Positions 55,073-62,356 of a stretch of DNA of 64,000 bases are shown here, piece by piece. The position numbers were made by a program, and so were the translations under genes. Position 1 is the first letter of the stretch. Every line of letters begins with the position of its first letter. The DNA comes from a virus: the IMG/VR virus record IMGVR_UViG_3300042560_001229, positions 17,220-81,219 of that record; one strand, given 5' to 3'. The notes below the pieces were generated by a model. The model had not been told where the DNA came from. It worked only from the letters and a program-made list of their open reading frames with translations, and searched no databases.

Positions 55073-55424
55073 AGTCGTGACCTACGTGATGAACAGATTC
55101 GCGCAGGGCAAGGGTGCCGAGTTGGTGCTGCACCGCAAGGGCCAGCCCAAGCGGTTGCTCCTCATACCGTCCCCGGTGTTCAGTGAAAGTGCCGTGTGCG
55201 GTCTGGCCATCGCTTTGGAGGACGAGGGGTTCCACTTTTGGTCGGGCTTGAACCCGCTGAATGGATTCGACTTGTGCGCCTCTGGATTTTCGCTAAAGGT
55301 AGCGGATGCCGTCGCAGTGCTGGTGAGGGACTTGTTCCCCTACCGACTTCGCCGGAAACTACAACGCTCGCAAGAGCACAAACCAATGGGCGTAAGCCCG
55401 CAAATAGAAGACAGACAACAATGA
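55050..55424 (+). CDS. Hypothetical protein, 124 aa
   Basis: MSNPHRDEVVTYVMNRFAQGKGAELVLHRKGQPKRLLLIPS: mixed alpha/beta, with ASGFSLKVADAVAVLVRDLFPYRLRRKLQRSQEH. ATGA overlap with the SSB gene, and may act with it. Family not recognised. Confidence 0.5.
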   Translation: MSNPHRDEVVTYVMNRFAQGKGAELVLHRKGQPKRLLLIPSPVFSESAVCGLAIALEDEGFHFWSGLNPLNGFDLCASGFSLKVADAVAVLVRDLFPYRLRRKLQRSQEHKPMGVSPQIEDRQQ

Positions 55425-56359
55425 GTGAACCAGTAAGACAACGACGCCGTGCAATCACGGCAGCAGGAGCAGGGGCGGCGGCGACCGCCTCCGGGCAATC
55501 CGGTGGAACGTGGGGCCGCAGGGGTTCCGCCATCGCAGCGGAAGCAGCCAAGGCGCAGGCCAGTGCTGAACGCAAACGCAGTGGAGCAGGCAGTGCGCTT
55601 CGCTTCTACGTCAAGGGAGGGGATGATTGCGAAATCATCATCCTCGATCATTCGATTGAGGACGGCCTCGCCTTCTACGAGCACAACCTGCAAGGCGCGG
55701 ACGGCAAGTGGGACATCTATGAGCCGTGCATTAAGGACTTCGCGCAGTGCCCGATCTGTGCCCGGTTCAAGGAGTCCTCCTACGTGCTGATGCTGACCTG
55801 CTTGGTGCTGAAACCCTTCACCACCAAAAAGGGCGTAGTCGTTCCGCATAGCAAAATGTTGCTGCCGGTTCGCATCACGCAGTTTGACAAGTTCCGCGAT
55901 CTGGAGGCATCGGCCAAGAGCGAAGGCGGTTCCTTGCGGGGCATGTATCTGATTATGAAACGCTCCAAGAGCGACAGCAAAGCGGCCCGCATTGGGGAGC
56001 CTGCCATGCTCGAAGGCGGCAAACTCTACGATCTGATTCCCGAAGCTGAGTTGGTTCGGGACTATGGCCACAAGGAAGTGCGTTCGGAGGATGGGACGAA
56101 GGTGTTCCGTCCCGCCAACTTCGACATCACGCCGTATGACTACGACGAGTTGTTCCCGAAGCCTGATGTTAAGGACATCCAAACCCGCTACGGTGCGGAC
56201 ATGCGCCCGCCCGCTGGTTCCGCCCGCGAAGTGGCGGCTGAGTTCGAGGAGAACGAGCAGAAGGAGCAGCCGGAGGAAACCGCCAAGCCTGCCGCTACGG
56301 TTCGCACTCGGCGCAAGGCGGCACCGACCGCTGACAGCAATCCCTTCCCGGAGGATTGA
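55421..56359 (+). CDS. ssDNA-binding protein, gp32-like, 312 aa
   Basis: Coats single-stranded DNA at the fork. Basic, Ala-rich N-terminus (LAST-like), a core with FYVKGGDDCEIIILD, EHNLQ..., and a zinc motif YEPCIKDFAQCPICARF (His/Cys as in T4 gp32). Strands follow, and the acidic tail ends DSNPFPED, the standard SSB protein-interaction tail. Located between primase-side genes and the SF2 helicase. Confidence 0.85.
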   Translation: MSEPVRQRRRAITAAGAGAAATASGQSGGTWGRRGSAIAAEAAKAQASAERKRSGAGSALRFYVKGGDDCEIIILDHSIEDGLAFYEHNLQGADGKWDIYEPCIKDFAQCPICARFKESSYVLMLTCLVLKPFTTKKGVVVPHSKMLLPVRITQFDKFRDLEASAKSEGGSLRGMYLIMKRSKSDSKAARIGEPAMLEGGKLYDLIPEAELVRDYGHKEVRSEDGTKVFRPANFDITPYDYDELFPKPDVKDIQTRYGADMRPPAGSAREVAAEFEENEQKEQPEETAKPAATVRTRRKAAPTADSNPFPED

Positions 56360-56371
56360 TACTGCCCGACC

Positions 56372-57778
56372 ATGAGTAATGCCCTTCACGGAAACTCCGC
56401 AGTGCTGTCCAGCCTGCTTTGGTTGCCCTTTGCCATGTTTGACCGTGAAACCGGAGACAGGCTGAGGAAGCGCCTAACTGTGACCGTGAAGGGCTATCAT
56501 GCGGATGACGAGGACAAGGTGATTAAGGGCTACGTGCTGAATCAGGAAACCCGGCAGATTGGCGTCCCTGTTCACTTTGGGATGCAACTGTTGCAAAGTC
56601 AGCCACGCGACGTTGTAGTGAATCTGGCCAACGGCTTCCCTATCTCTGTCCAGAAGCGACCAGACCCCAACCATCCAAGCGCCTCGCCCGCGCAGGGCTT
56701 GCTGATGAAGCAGGTAGTGCGGCACGCCTCCACAAATCCGGTGACACTGATAAAGGCACCGACCGGCAGTGGGAAGACAGTGGTAGCGTTGAACACCATT
56801 GCCGAGTTGGGACGAACCGCCTTGGTGATTGTCGGCACCAAGGTTTTGGCCCGTCAGTGGGAAAAGGAGGCCATGCTGCATCTTGGACTGACGGCTGACG
56901 AGATAGGCCATGTGGAGGAAGGCAAGTGCGTGTTTGAGGGCAAGAAGCTGGTTGTTGCCGTGGCGTGCAATTTGACGCAGAAAAACTTTAGTGAGTGGTT
57001 CTACGACTATTTTGGAACGGTGGTGTGGGACGAGGCGCACAGGCTTGGAGCAAAGCACTTCTCACGCACACTGACCATGTTTGCTGCCAAGACGCGCATC
57101 GCAATGACCGCCACCCCGACCCGACGCGATGGGGCCGAGCAGCTTTTTCTGGATTACTTCGGCGACCCCTCCGTGGAGGGCAGTGCTGATGCGCTGGAGT
57201 GCGATGTGCGAGTGGTCAATCGAAACACGGTGTTGAAGCAGTGGAAGTATTTGTCGGTGCCGTCCATCGTTTCCAAATTGACAACGGATAAGTTTCGTAA
57301 TATGGATATAGCCATGCTCATTCAGACGCTCTATCGCAGTGGCCGCACGACGCTGGTGTTATCCGACCGGATTCACCAGTTGCACGTCCTTATGGAGATG
57401 TGCGCCGAGGGTGAGAAGGCCATCCCCAAGGAAGTCATGGGATTGTTTGCCCGCCAGCGCGAAGTGGCCGGTGGCAAGCGCAAGCAAGTGACGAACGCTG
57501 AACTGGATGAAGTGAAGGCAAATGCCAAGGTGGTGTTCTCCACCTACGGCATGGGCAAGGAAGGTCTGGACATCCCGCGACTGGATGCCGGAATTGACGC
57601 CACTCCCCGAGCAGACGGTGTGCAGGCCATTGGCCGCATCCGCCGACCCTTTCCAAACAAGAAACGTCCTGTGTGGTTCACCATTCGGGATAACGGAATC
57701 CCGCCACTGATGGGCTACACCAAATCCCGGCTACGGGAGTATAAAGAAAGTAACGTGAACGTAATTGACCATGAGTAA
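56372..57778 (+). CDS. SF2 helicase, UvsW/RadD-like, 468 aa
   Basis: ATP-dependent DNA or RNA translocase. Motif I APTGSGKT (K135), II DEAH (220-223), III TATPTRRDGA (~238), V/VI STYGMGKEGLDIPRLDAGI and QAIGRIRRP. The N-terminal ~100 residues are an accessory region, with the 17-bp element encoding MQLLQS. Phage UvsW-like proteins promote branch migration and fork restart. Followed 8 nt overlapped by a DNA-binding gene. Confidence 0.85.
   Translation: MSNALHGNSAVLSSLLWLPFAMFDRETGDRLRKRLTVTVKGYHADDEDKVIKGYVLNQETRQIGVPVHFGMQLLQSQPRDVVVNLANGFPISVQKRPDPNHPSASPAQGLLMKQVVRHASTNPVTLIKAPTGSGKTVVALNTIAELGRTALVIVGTKVLARQWEKEAMLHLGLTADEIGHVEEGKCVFEGKKLVVAVACNLTQKNFSEWFYDYFGTVVWDEAHRLGAKHFSRTLTMFAAKTRIAMTATPTRRDGAEQLFLDYFGDPSVEGSADALECDVRVVNRNTVLKQWKYLSVPSIVSKLTTDKFRNMDIAMLIQTLYRSGRTTLVLSDRIHQLHVLMEMCAEGEKAIPKEVMGLFARQREVAGGKRKQVTNAELDEVKANAKVVFSTYGMGKEGLDIPRLDAGIDATPRADGVQAIGRIRRPFPNKKRPVWFTIRDNGIPPLMGYTKSRLREYKESNVNVIDHE
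56581..56597 (+). repeat. 17-bp element inside helicase gene
   Basis: GATGCAACTGTTGCAAA, frame ATG-CAA-CTG-TTG-CAA (MQLLQ). Confidence 0.73.
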
Positions 57779-58454
57779 GAAGCCCGCATCGCAAACAAGG
57801 AAGTGGTGGGTGGAGCGCAATGCTCGCCGCCGCGAACGCTACGCCAGTGACCCGACTTACAAGGCACAGGTGAACAAGACCAACCGGGGAAGTTACCGCA
57901 GGGTCAGCCCGGTGACACCCCACACAGCACTTCGGGGTTCCGATTTGTCCGCGCAAGGGACAACCCGCAAGGTGCAGACGCCTGCCGGTGAGCAGAAGAT
58001 GAAGACCTTCTCCGTTGAGGAGATGGCCACTGTCCTCGGCGGCTACCATACGGTTGTGCTGTATCGCTGGATTCGTGCTGAACGCTTTCCCAAGCCGACG
58101 CTGGCGACGGTGCCCGATGGCATGGCATCACAGATGGTCTATTGCTTCAACGATGCCCGAGTGCTGGCCAGAGTGATGGCCGAGCACCAGCGCGAGAAGG
58201 CCTACTTCCATTCCTCGGACTTTGAAACTGTTGCAAAACTGTTCGAGGCCGCAGCGCAACCAATTCCGAAAGCCACGCAGTCCGCGCTGGCGATCATTAA
58301 GAGCAAGAGCAAACCAACCAACACCGATGCAGACACCAACAAGAGTAAGACAGAGAACCAAGCAGCAGGGCAACGAAGGGTCAGTAACCAAAGCCGTGGA
58401 GCGAAAAGTCTCCGGCAAGGTAACGTCCAGCGAAAGCACAACGGAAAAGTTTAA
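57771..58454 (+). CDS. MerR/excisionase-like DNA-binding protein, 227 aa
   Basis: Basic N-terminus (KPASQTRKWWVERNARRRERYAS), then a helix-turn-helix of the MerR/Xis type: MKTFSVEEMATVLGGYHTVVLYRWIRAERFPKPTLATV. A DNA-binding regulator between recombination genes; candidate reader of the 17-bp elements, one of which lies within it and encodes FETVAK. C-terminal ~45 residues are disordered and Gln/Lys-rich and overlap the next gene by 128 nt. Confidence 0.6.
   Translation: MSKKPASQTRKWWVERNARRRERYASDPTYKAQVNKTNRGSYRRVSPVTPHTALRGSDLSAQGTTRKVQTPAGEQKMKTFSVEEMATVLGGYHTVVLYRWIRAERFPKPTLATVPDGMASQMVYCFNDARVLARVMAEHQREKAYFHSSDFETVAKLFEAAAQPIPKATQSALAIIKSKSKPTNTDADTNKSKTENQAAGQRRVSNQSRGAKSLRQGNVQRKHNGKV
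58221..58237 (+). repeat. 17-bp element inside regulator gene
   Basis: TTTGAAACTGTTGCAAA, frame TTT-GAA-ACT-GTT-GCA-AAA (FETVAK), within the MerR-like gene and ~90 nt before the RecA-partner gene. Confidence 0.75.
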
Positions 58455-58665
58455 GGGCACCGACTGCCTCAACCCCGCCTATGTTGGCGTGATGGGCAGC
58501 GTGACCAAGAACCTCGGCAACTACGAAGCCGTCCGCGTTCAAGTCAGCATCTCCCTACCCTGCGAGAGCGATGAAGCCTCAGTCCGCAAGACCTTCGACA
58601 AAGCCTCCGAAATGGTGGACGAGTTCGTGGGAATCGAACTGGAAAACGCGGGGGTGAAGAAGTGA
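58327..58665 (+). CDS. RecA-adjacent conserved protein, 112 aa
   Basis: From ATG 58327: MQTPTRVRQRTKQQGNEGSVTKAVER, then a conserved-looking core MGSVTKNLGNYEAVRVQVSISLPCESDEASVRKTFDKASEMVDEFVG. This core is seen next to phage RecA genes, from memory; function unknown, perhaps a RecA or SSB accessory. It overlaps the regulator by 128 nt and overlaps the RecA GTG by 4 nt. Confidence 0.6.
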   Translation: MQTPTRVRQRTKQQGNEGSVTKAVERKVSGKVTSSESTTEKFKGTDCLNPAYVGVMGSVTKNLGNYEAVRVQVSISLPCESDEASVRKTFDKASEMVDEFVGIELENAGVKK

Positions 58666-59804
58666 GTCGCCAACGCAAGAAGGCGGCAGCTACCGATGAG
58701 GCACCCGCCCCGAAGTATGCCACTGAACTGGACGCCGTGTTTGCCGACATAGGAAAGCACATGGGCGAGGAGATGGTGATGGATGCCAGCAAACTGCCAC
58801 CGTGCAACCATATCCCTACCGGCTCGTTCATGCTGGACTTGGCCACGCTGGGTGGGATGCCCGAAGGATTCCCGGCCATGTTCTATGGCTACGAATCGAG
58901 CGGGAAAACAACCATCATCAAGAAGATCGTCGGTGAGTTCCAGAAGAAGTATCCGCAGAAGAAGGCTGTGTGGGTGGACACCGAAGGTATGTTCGACGCG
59001 GCATGGGCCAAGCAGCTTGGTGTGGATACGTCCTCCCTAAAGCTGGCGCGGCCCGAGAACGGTCAGCAGGCCGTGGACATCATTGATGCCGTGGTGGGTG
59101 CGTGGGAGACTGGTCTGGTGGTTCTGGACTCCGTTCCGTCCTGTGTCTCCAAGGCCATTTTGGATAAGTCCGCTGATGATGACACCATGACGGAGTTGGC
59201 GCGGCTGATGGGCAAGCTGTGCAGCAAGCTGGCCATGTCCTTCAACCGGGAAAGGAAGCGGGGGCACCATGTCACCTTCCTCTACACGAATCAGTGGCGG
59301 GGTAAGCCGGGAGTGATGTTTGGCGACCCACGCACGCTGCCCGGTGGACGCCAGATCAACCATATATGCACGACCAAGCTGGAGGTGAAGAACGCCGAGG
59401 AGATGGGAAAAGACAAGCACGACATTGAGGTAGTGGAGTTCAATCAGCACTCGTTCAAAATCACCAAGGCCAAGCATGGTGCGTCGGTGCGGAGCGGCGA
59501 GTTCCGCATGATGATTAACCCCGACAATGACAAGGGACTGCCACAGGGGTCTTACAGCGATGCCGATACGATGGTGGTCTATGGGAAGAAGATGGGTCTG
59601 ATTACCGGAGGCGGCTCGTCATGGAAGATTGATGACAACGACACGAAGTTCGCCAAGCTGGTGGACATCGAGACTTACTTGCGGGAGAACGCCGCCGCCT
59701 ACCTTTCACTCAAGCAAGCGATTGTCGCCATGCAGCGGGTGGACAAAGGACTGCCAGCACTGCCGCCTGATGGCTATTTGTTTGACTGGTGTGCCATCGC
59801 TTAG
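58662..59804 (+). CDS. RecA/UvsX-like recombinase, 380 aa
   Basis: GTG start in a GTGA overlap. Walker A FYGYESSGKTT (K82), AVWVDTEGMFDAAWAKQLGVD (motif after the P-loop), GLVVLDSVPS (Walker B), VTFLYTNQWRGKPGVMFGDPRTLPGGR (L2-like region). This is the strand-exchange protein of the cluster. The N-terminal ~50 residues are basic. Confidence 0.9.
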   Translation: MSRQRKKAAATDEAPAPKYATELDAVFADIGKHMGEEMVMDASKLPPCNHIPTGSFMLDLATLGGMPEGFPAMFYGYESSGKTTIIKKIVGEFQKKYPQKKAVWVDTEGMFDAAWAKQLGVDTSSLKLARPENGQQAVDIIDAVVGAWETGLVVLDSVPSCVSKAILDKSADDDTMTELARLMGKLCSKLAMSFNRERKRGHHVTFLYTNQWRGKPGVMFGDPRTLPGGRQINHICTTKLEVKNAEEMGKDKHDIEVVEFNQHSFKITKAKHGASVRSGEFRMMINPDNDKGLPQGSYSDADTMVVYGKKMGLITGGGSSWKIDDNDTKFAKLVDIETYLRENAAAYLSLKQAIVAMQRVDKGLPALPPDGYLFDWCAIA

Positions 59805-59819
59805 GACAAACTCCCAAGT

Positions 59820-60272
59820 GTGCCCTCCTACGCCAAACGGAAGAAGCGTGAGCTATGCGCTACCAAGTATTGCCGCAATCCGCGCAGTGCAACCAGAGGA
59901 AGGATGTGCCATAAGTGCAGGATGCGTAAGTGGAGGGCCAGCAAACCGATTCGTGCCTACTACCGGATGGTCGTTGACCACGCCAAGACGCGGAAAATCA
60001 AGGTGCTTTGCACCTACGAGGAATTTGCAGCATGGGCGATTGAGAAAGGCTTGTTCAGCAAGGATGGTGTCAGGGACAAGGATAAGACCATTGATCGAAA
60101 GGATGGTGCTGGGCCGTATGCCATCTGGAATCTGGATGTGCTCACCCTTGCTGAGAACGTCGCCAAGGGCAACAAGGAGAGGCACTATCCGGCTTACAGG
60201 GAAAATCGCTGGGTCGGTGATGAAGGATGCAAGACGATGGCCATGCTGGATGACAACGGCGACCCGTTCTGA
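59820..60272 (+). CDS. HNH-like endonuclease, 150 aa
   Basis: GTG start. Zinc knuckle C-x4-YCRNP ... CHKCRMRKWR at the N-terminus; core 'LCTYEEFAAWAIEKGLF' and 'KTIDRKDGAGPYAIWNLDVLTLAENVAKGN', the ID-R-x-D-x-x-x-G-Y-x-x-x-N-x-x-V/L-L-T-x-x-x-N plan of HNH homing enzymes. Stand-alone homing or recombination nuclease; catalytic His not clearly placed. Confidence 0.7.
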   Translation: MPSYAKRKKRELCATKYCRNPRSATRGRMCHKCRMRKWRASKPIRAYYRMVVDHAKTRKIKVLCTYEEFAAWAIEKGLFSKDGVRDKDKTIDRKDGAGPYAIWNLDVLTLAENVAKGNKERHYPAYRENRWVGDEGCKTMAMLDDNGDPF

Positions 60273-60275
60273 CCT

Positions 60276-60635
60276 ATGCTGAAACTTCCCAAGAGCAAGC
60301 AGCAGCATCCGTCCATTCACCGCTCCAAGATGCAGGAAAAGGAACTGGCCTATCGTGTTGGTGGAAGAAAGACCATAGCCTCCGGTGCCCTCGACGTGAA
60401 GGGGGACGTGCGAAAGAAACGGGTGATGCGGATTGAGGCTAAGACCACCCAAGCCAAGAGCTTCTCCGTAACCCTCGACATGGTGCGGAAGATAGAGGAA
60501 GCCGCCCTAGCCACCAATGAGTTGCCGGTGATCGTGGTGGAGTTCAACCGCAAAGGCAAGCCCATCGCGGAGTTGTGCGTGGTGCCGAAGTATGTGCTGG
60601 AGATGATAGCTGAATGGGTGGAGGCTAAGGCATGA
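60276..60635 (+). CDS. PD-(D/E)XK Holliday-junction-resolvase-like, 119 aa
   Basis: KELAYRVGGRKTIASGALDVKGDVRKKRVMRIEAKTTQAKSFSVTLDMVRKIEEAALATNELPVIVVEF: short nuclease fold with D-x11-16-E-x-K (the D in ALDVKGD and RIEAKTT). This matches phage resolvase-like proteins. It overlaps the following nuclease gene by 4 nt, in a recombination block. Confidence 0.7.
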   Translation: MLKLPKSKQQHPSIHRSKMQEKELAYRVGGRKTIASGALDVKGDVRKKRVMRIEAKTTQAKSFSVTLDMVRKIEEAALATNELPVIVVEFNRKGKPIAELCVVPKYVLEMIAEWVEAKA

Positions 60636-61495
60636 ATCTGTTAAACCGACTGGAAGGCAAAGCCAGAAGACGCAGCACGCAGGAGGATTCGCTGCCTGCC
60701 TTTGCCAAGGAGTTCCTAACCGAGATTATTCGTGGGCAGGATGAGCAGCCCGAGGATGCCCGAGGGGTTGGCGGGTATGTGCATGTGACCGCACTGCTGG
60801 ACTTCTGCCCCCGCCTGTGGAGCCTTGTGGCCGAGGATACCAGCAACCGGCCCAACCTGCCCAAGAGTGCTGACCGTGTAATGTGGGCCATTGGTCGTGC
60901 GCTGGAGCATCACGTTAGGACGCAGATCATTGCGGCGGTTGGACGCAAGGCCGTCTATGGTTTGTGGAAGTGCCCCTGTGGTGGAACTGAGGTTATGGGT
61001 CTTGGCAACTCGGCAACTTGCAACAGTTGCAAAAAAGAGCCTTCCATCTTCCATGAGGTTCCGGTGTTTGACCATGAGTTGCAGATTACCGGCAGTCCCG
61101 ACTTGCTGCTGGTGCATGGTGGCGGCTTCCGCGTGGTGGAAATCAAAAGCATGAACAAGAAGGACTTCGACCTTCTGCAAGCCCCGGTGCCAAACCATGT
61201 GTTCCAAGTGAACAGCTACCGGAAGATGCTGCTGGCCACTGGTGCGAAGGTCTGCGAGGAGGCGATCATCATGTATGTGGCCAAGGACTACTCGTTCAAG
61301 TCCCCCTATAAGGAGTTCCATGTTCTGCCGGATGACCAGATGTTGGCCATCAATTCCATGTTCGAGCAGGTGCGTCTGATGCGGCAGAGCGGCAGTGCTG
61401 GCCAACTCCCTCCAAAGCTGCCCGTTTGTGCGAACATTGATTCGCCAATGGCTCGACGTTGCCCGCAAGCTGTCAACTGCTTTTCCCGCCGATGA
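60632..61495 (+). CDS. Cas4-like RecB nuclease with 4Fe-4S, 287 aa
   Basis: PD-(D/E)XK core: GSPDLLL (D157) and VVEIKS (E170, K172), followed by a Q-x-x-x-Y (VFQVNSYRKML). Four cysteines C59 (FCPR), C266, C277 and C283 give the Cas4/AddB 4Fe-4S arrangement. A zinc knuckle C114/C116/C130/C133 (CPCGG ... CNSCK) lies between. CNSCK is encoded by the 17-bp element at 61017. A 5' to 3' exonuclease role in recombination is likely; no CRISPR is present. Confidence 0.82.
   Translation: MNLLNRLEGKARRRSTQEDSLPAFAKEFLTEIIRGQDEQPEDARGVGGYVHVTALLDFCPRLWSLVAEDTSNRPNLPKSADRVMWAIGRALEHHVRTQIIAAVGRKAVYGLWKCPCGGTEVMGLGNSATCNSCKKEPSIFHEVPVFDHELQITGSPDLLLVHGGGFRVVEIKSMNKKDFDLLQAPVPNHVFQVNSYRKMLLATGAKVCEEAIIMYVAKDYSFKSPYKEFHVLPDDQMLAINSMFEQVRLMRQSGSAGQLPPKLPVCANIDSPMARRCPQAVNCFSRR
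61017..61033 (+). repeat. 17-bp element that codes a zinc knuckle
   Basis: CTTGCAACAGTTGCAAA, frame TGC-AAC-AGT-TGC-AAA (CNSCK). The only copy read in this frame. Confidence 0.73.
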
Positions 61496-61502
61496 CCAAT
61501 TT

Positions 61503-61748
61503 ATGAAGCCCATCCCATTCCCTGAGCAGACGGTGACGTATGCCAAGAACCAACCCCAATACAATCCACTGCCCGCCTACCGGGAACAGACTGCCGAGGG
61601 CCGCGTGGTGTTCTGCTGGCAGCTTACTTGGAAGGAGCGACTGCGCGTGCTTCTCGGTGGCGTGGTCTGGCAGGAAGTGCTGACTTTCAACCAGCCGCTC
61701 CAGCCGCAGTTGCTTGGGGTGGACAAACCGGAGATGACCAAGCCATGA
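61503..61748 (+). CDS. Hypothetical protein, 81 aa
   Basis: MKPIPFPEQTVTYAKNQPQYNPLPAYREQTAEGRVVFCWQLTWKERLRVLLGGVVWQEVLTFNQPLQPQLL: beta-rich with a Trp-rich centre. Small family common in phages; may bind DNA or lipid. Overlaps the next gene by 4 nt. Confidence 0.55.
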   Translation: MKPIPFPEQTVTYAKNQPQYNPLPAYREQTAEGRVVFCWQLTWKERLRVLLGGVVWQEVLTFNQPLQPQLLGVDKPEMTKP

Positions 61749-62215
61749 AGACCTATCCTGCTTGGACACGCCCCGGTGGTGGCACCTTCATCCACGCCCC
61801 CGAGTGGCTGGGCTTCGTCTATCTTATCACCGCCCCATCCGGCATGAAGTATGTAGGCAAGAAACTGTTCCGCTCGGCTATTCGTCGCAAGCCCCTCAAA
61901 GGCACCAAGCGCGTGCGGCTCGACCACAAGGAGTCTGACTGGCGGAAGTATTTCGGCTCGTCCAAGGAATTGCTGGCGGAACTGTCGCGGACGAACCCGA
62001 TGCACTGGAAGCGGGAGATTCTTCACCTTTGCACGTCCAAATGGGCGATGGCCTATTTAGAGTTGAAGGAGCAGATGGCGAGGGATGTCCTGATGCGGGA
62101 GGACTACTTCAACGGCATCCTCCATATCCGGCTGGGAAAACCGAACGCGGCCACGGCTAGGGAGTGCGGTTTGCTCCCTCCTACCAGAATCCGCACCAAG
62201 GCGATTCCCTCTTAG
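61745..62215 (+). CDS. GIY-YIG-type endonuclease, 156 aa
   Basis: GFVYLITAPSGMKYVGKKLF gives the GIY ... YVG pair (FVYLI-x7-KYVG). Continuing 'ESDWRKYFGSSKELLAELSRTNPMHWKREILHLCTSKWAMAYLELKEQMARDVL' and 'DYFNGILHIRLG' as in phage putative GIY-YIG nucleases. Structure-specific or homing; undetermined. Confidence 0.75.
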   Translation: MKTYPAWTRPGGGTFIHAPEWLGFVYLITAPSGMKYVGKKLFRSAIRRKPLKGTKRVRLDHKESDWRKYFGSSKELLAELSRTNPMHWKREILHLCTSKWAMAYLELKEQMARDVLMREDYFNGILHIRLGKPNAATARECGLLPPTRIRTKAIPS

Positions 62216-62227
62216 AAATGAACTATT

Positions 62228-62278
62228 TTTGCAACTGTTGCAAAAATTGCTTGCCCACGAAACGGTTCTGGCCCAAGT
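62228..62278 (+). promoter_or_regulatory. 17-bp element plus TTGCCC promoter (P15)
   Basis: TTTGCAACTGTTGCAAA (62228-62244), 6 bp gap, TTGCCC at 62251 (weaker -35), spacer ACGAAACGGTTC, -10 CCAAGT at 62273. First ATG, 36 nt downstream (62287), opens a leader peptide. Confidence 0.66.
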
Positions 62279-62286
62279 TGCCGTTA

Positions 62287-62343
62287 ATGAAATCCACCAC
62301 CATTCAGGTGTCTGGACGATTCAGACACGCAAATCGCAAATAG
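62287..62343 (+). CDS. Leader peptide with internal hairpin, 18 aa
   Basis: ATGAAATCCACC start, MKSTTIQVSGRFRHANRK, stop 13 nt before the next ATG. A perfect 7-bp hairpin GTGTCTG/CAGACAC (62308-62314 / 62322-62328) lies within it. Leader peptide plus hairpin resembles an attenuator or translation-coupling device; no T tract. Confidence 0.5.
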   Translation: MKSTTIQVSGRFRHANRK

Positions 62344-62356
62344 AACCAATCGCAAC

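Noticed and set aside
60632-61495. Cas4 as a sign of a CRISPR system
   Set aside because: No repeats, cas1 or cas2 in the window; phage Cas4-like nucleases usually belong to recombination blocks, as here.
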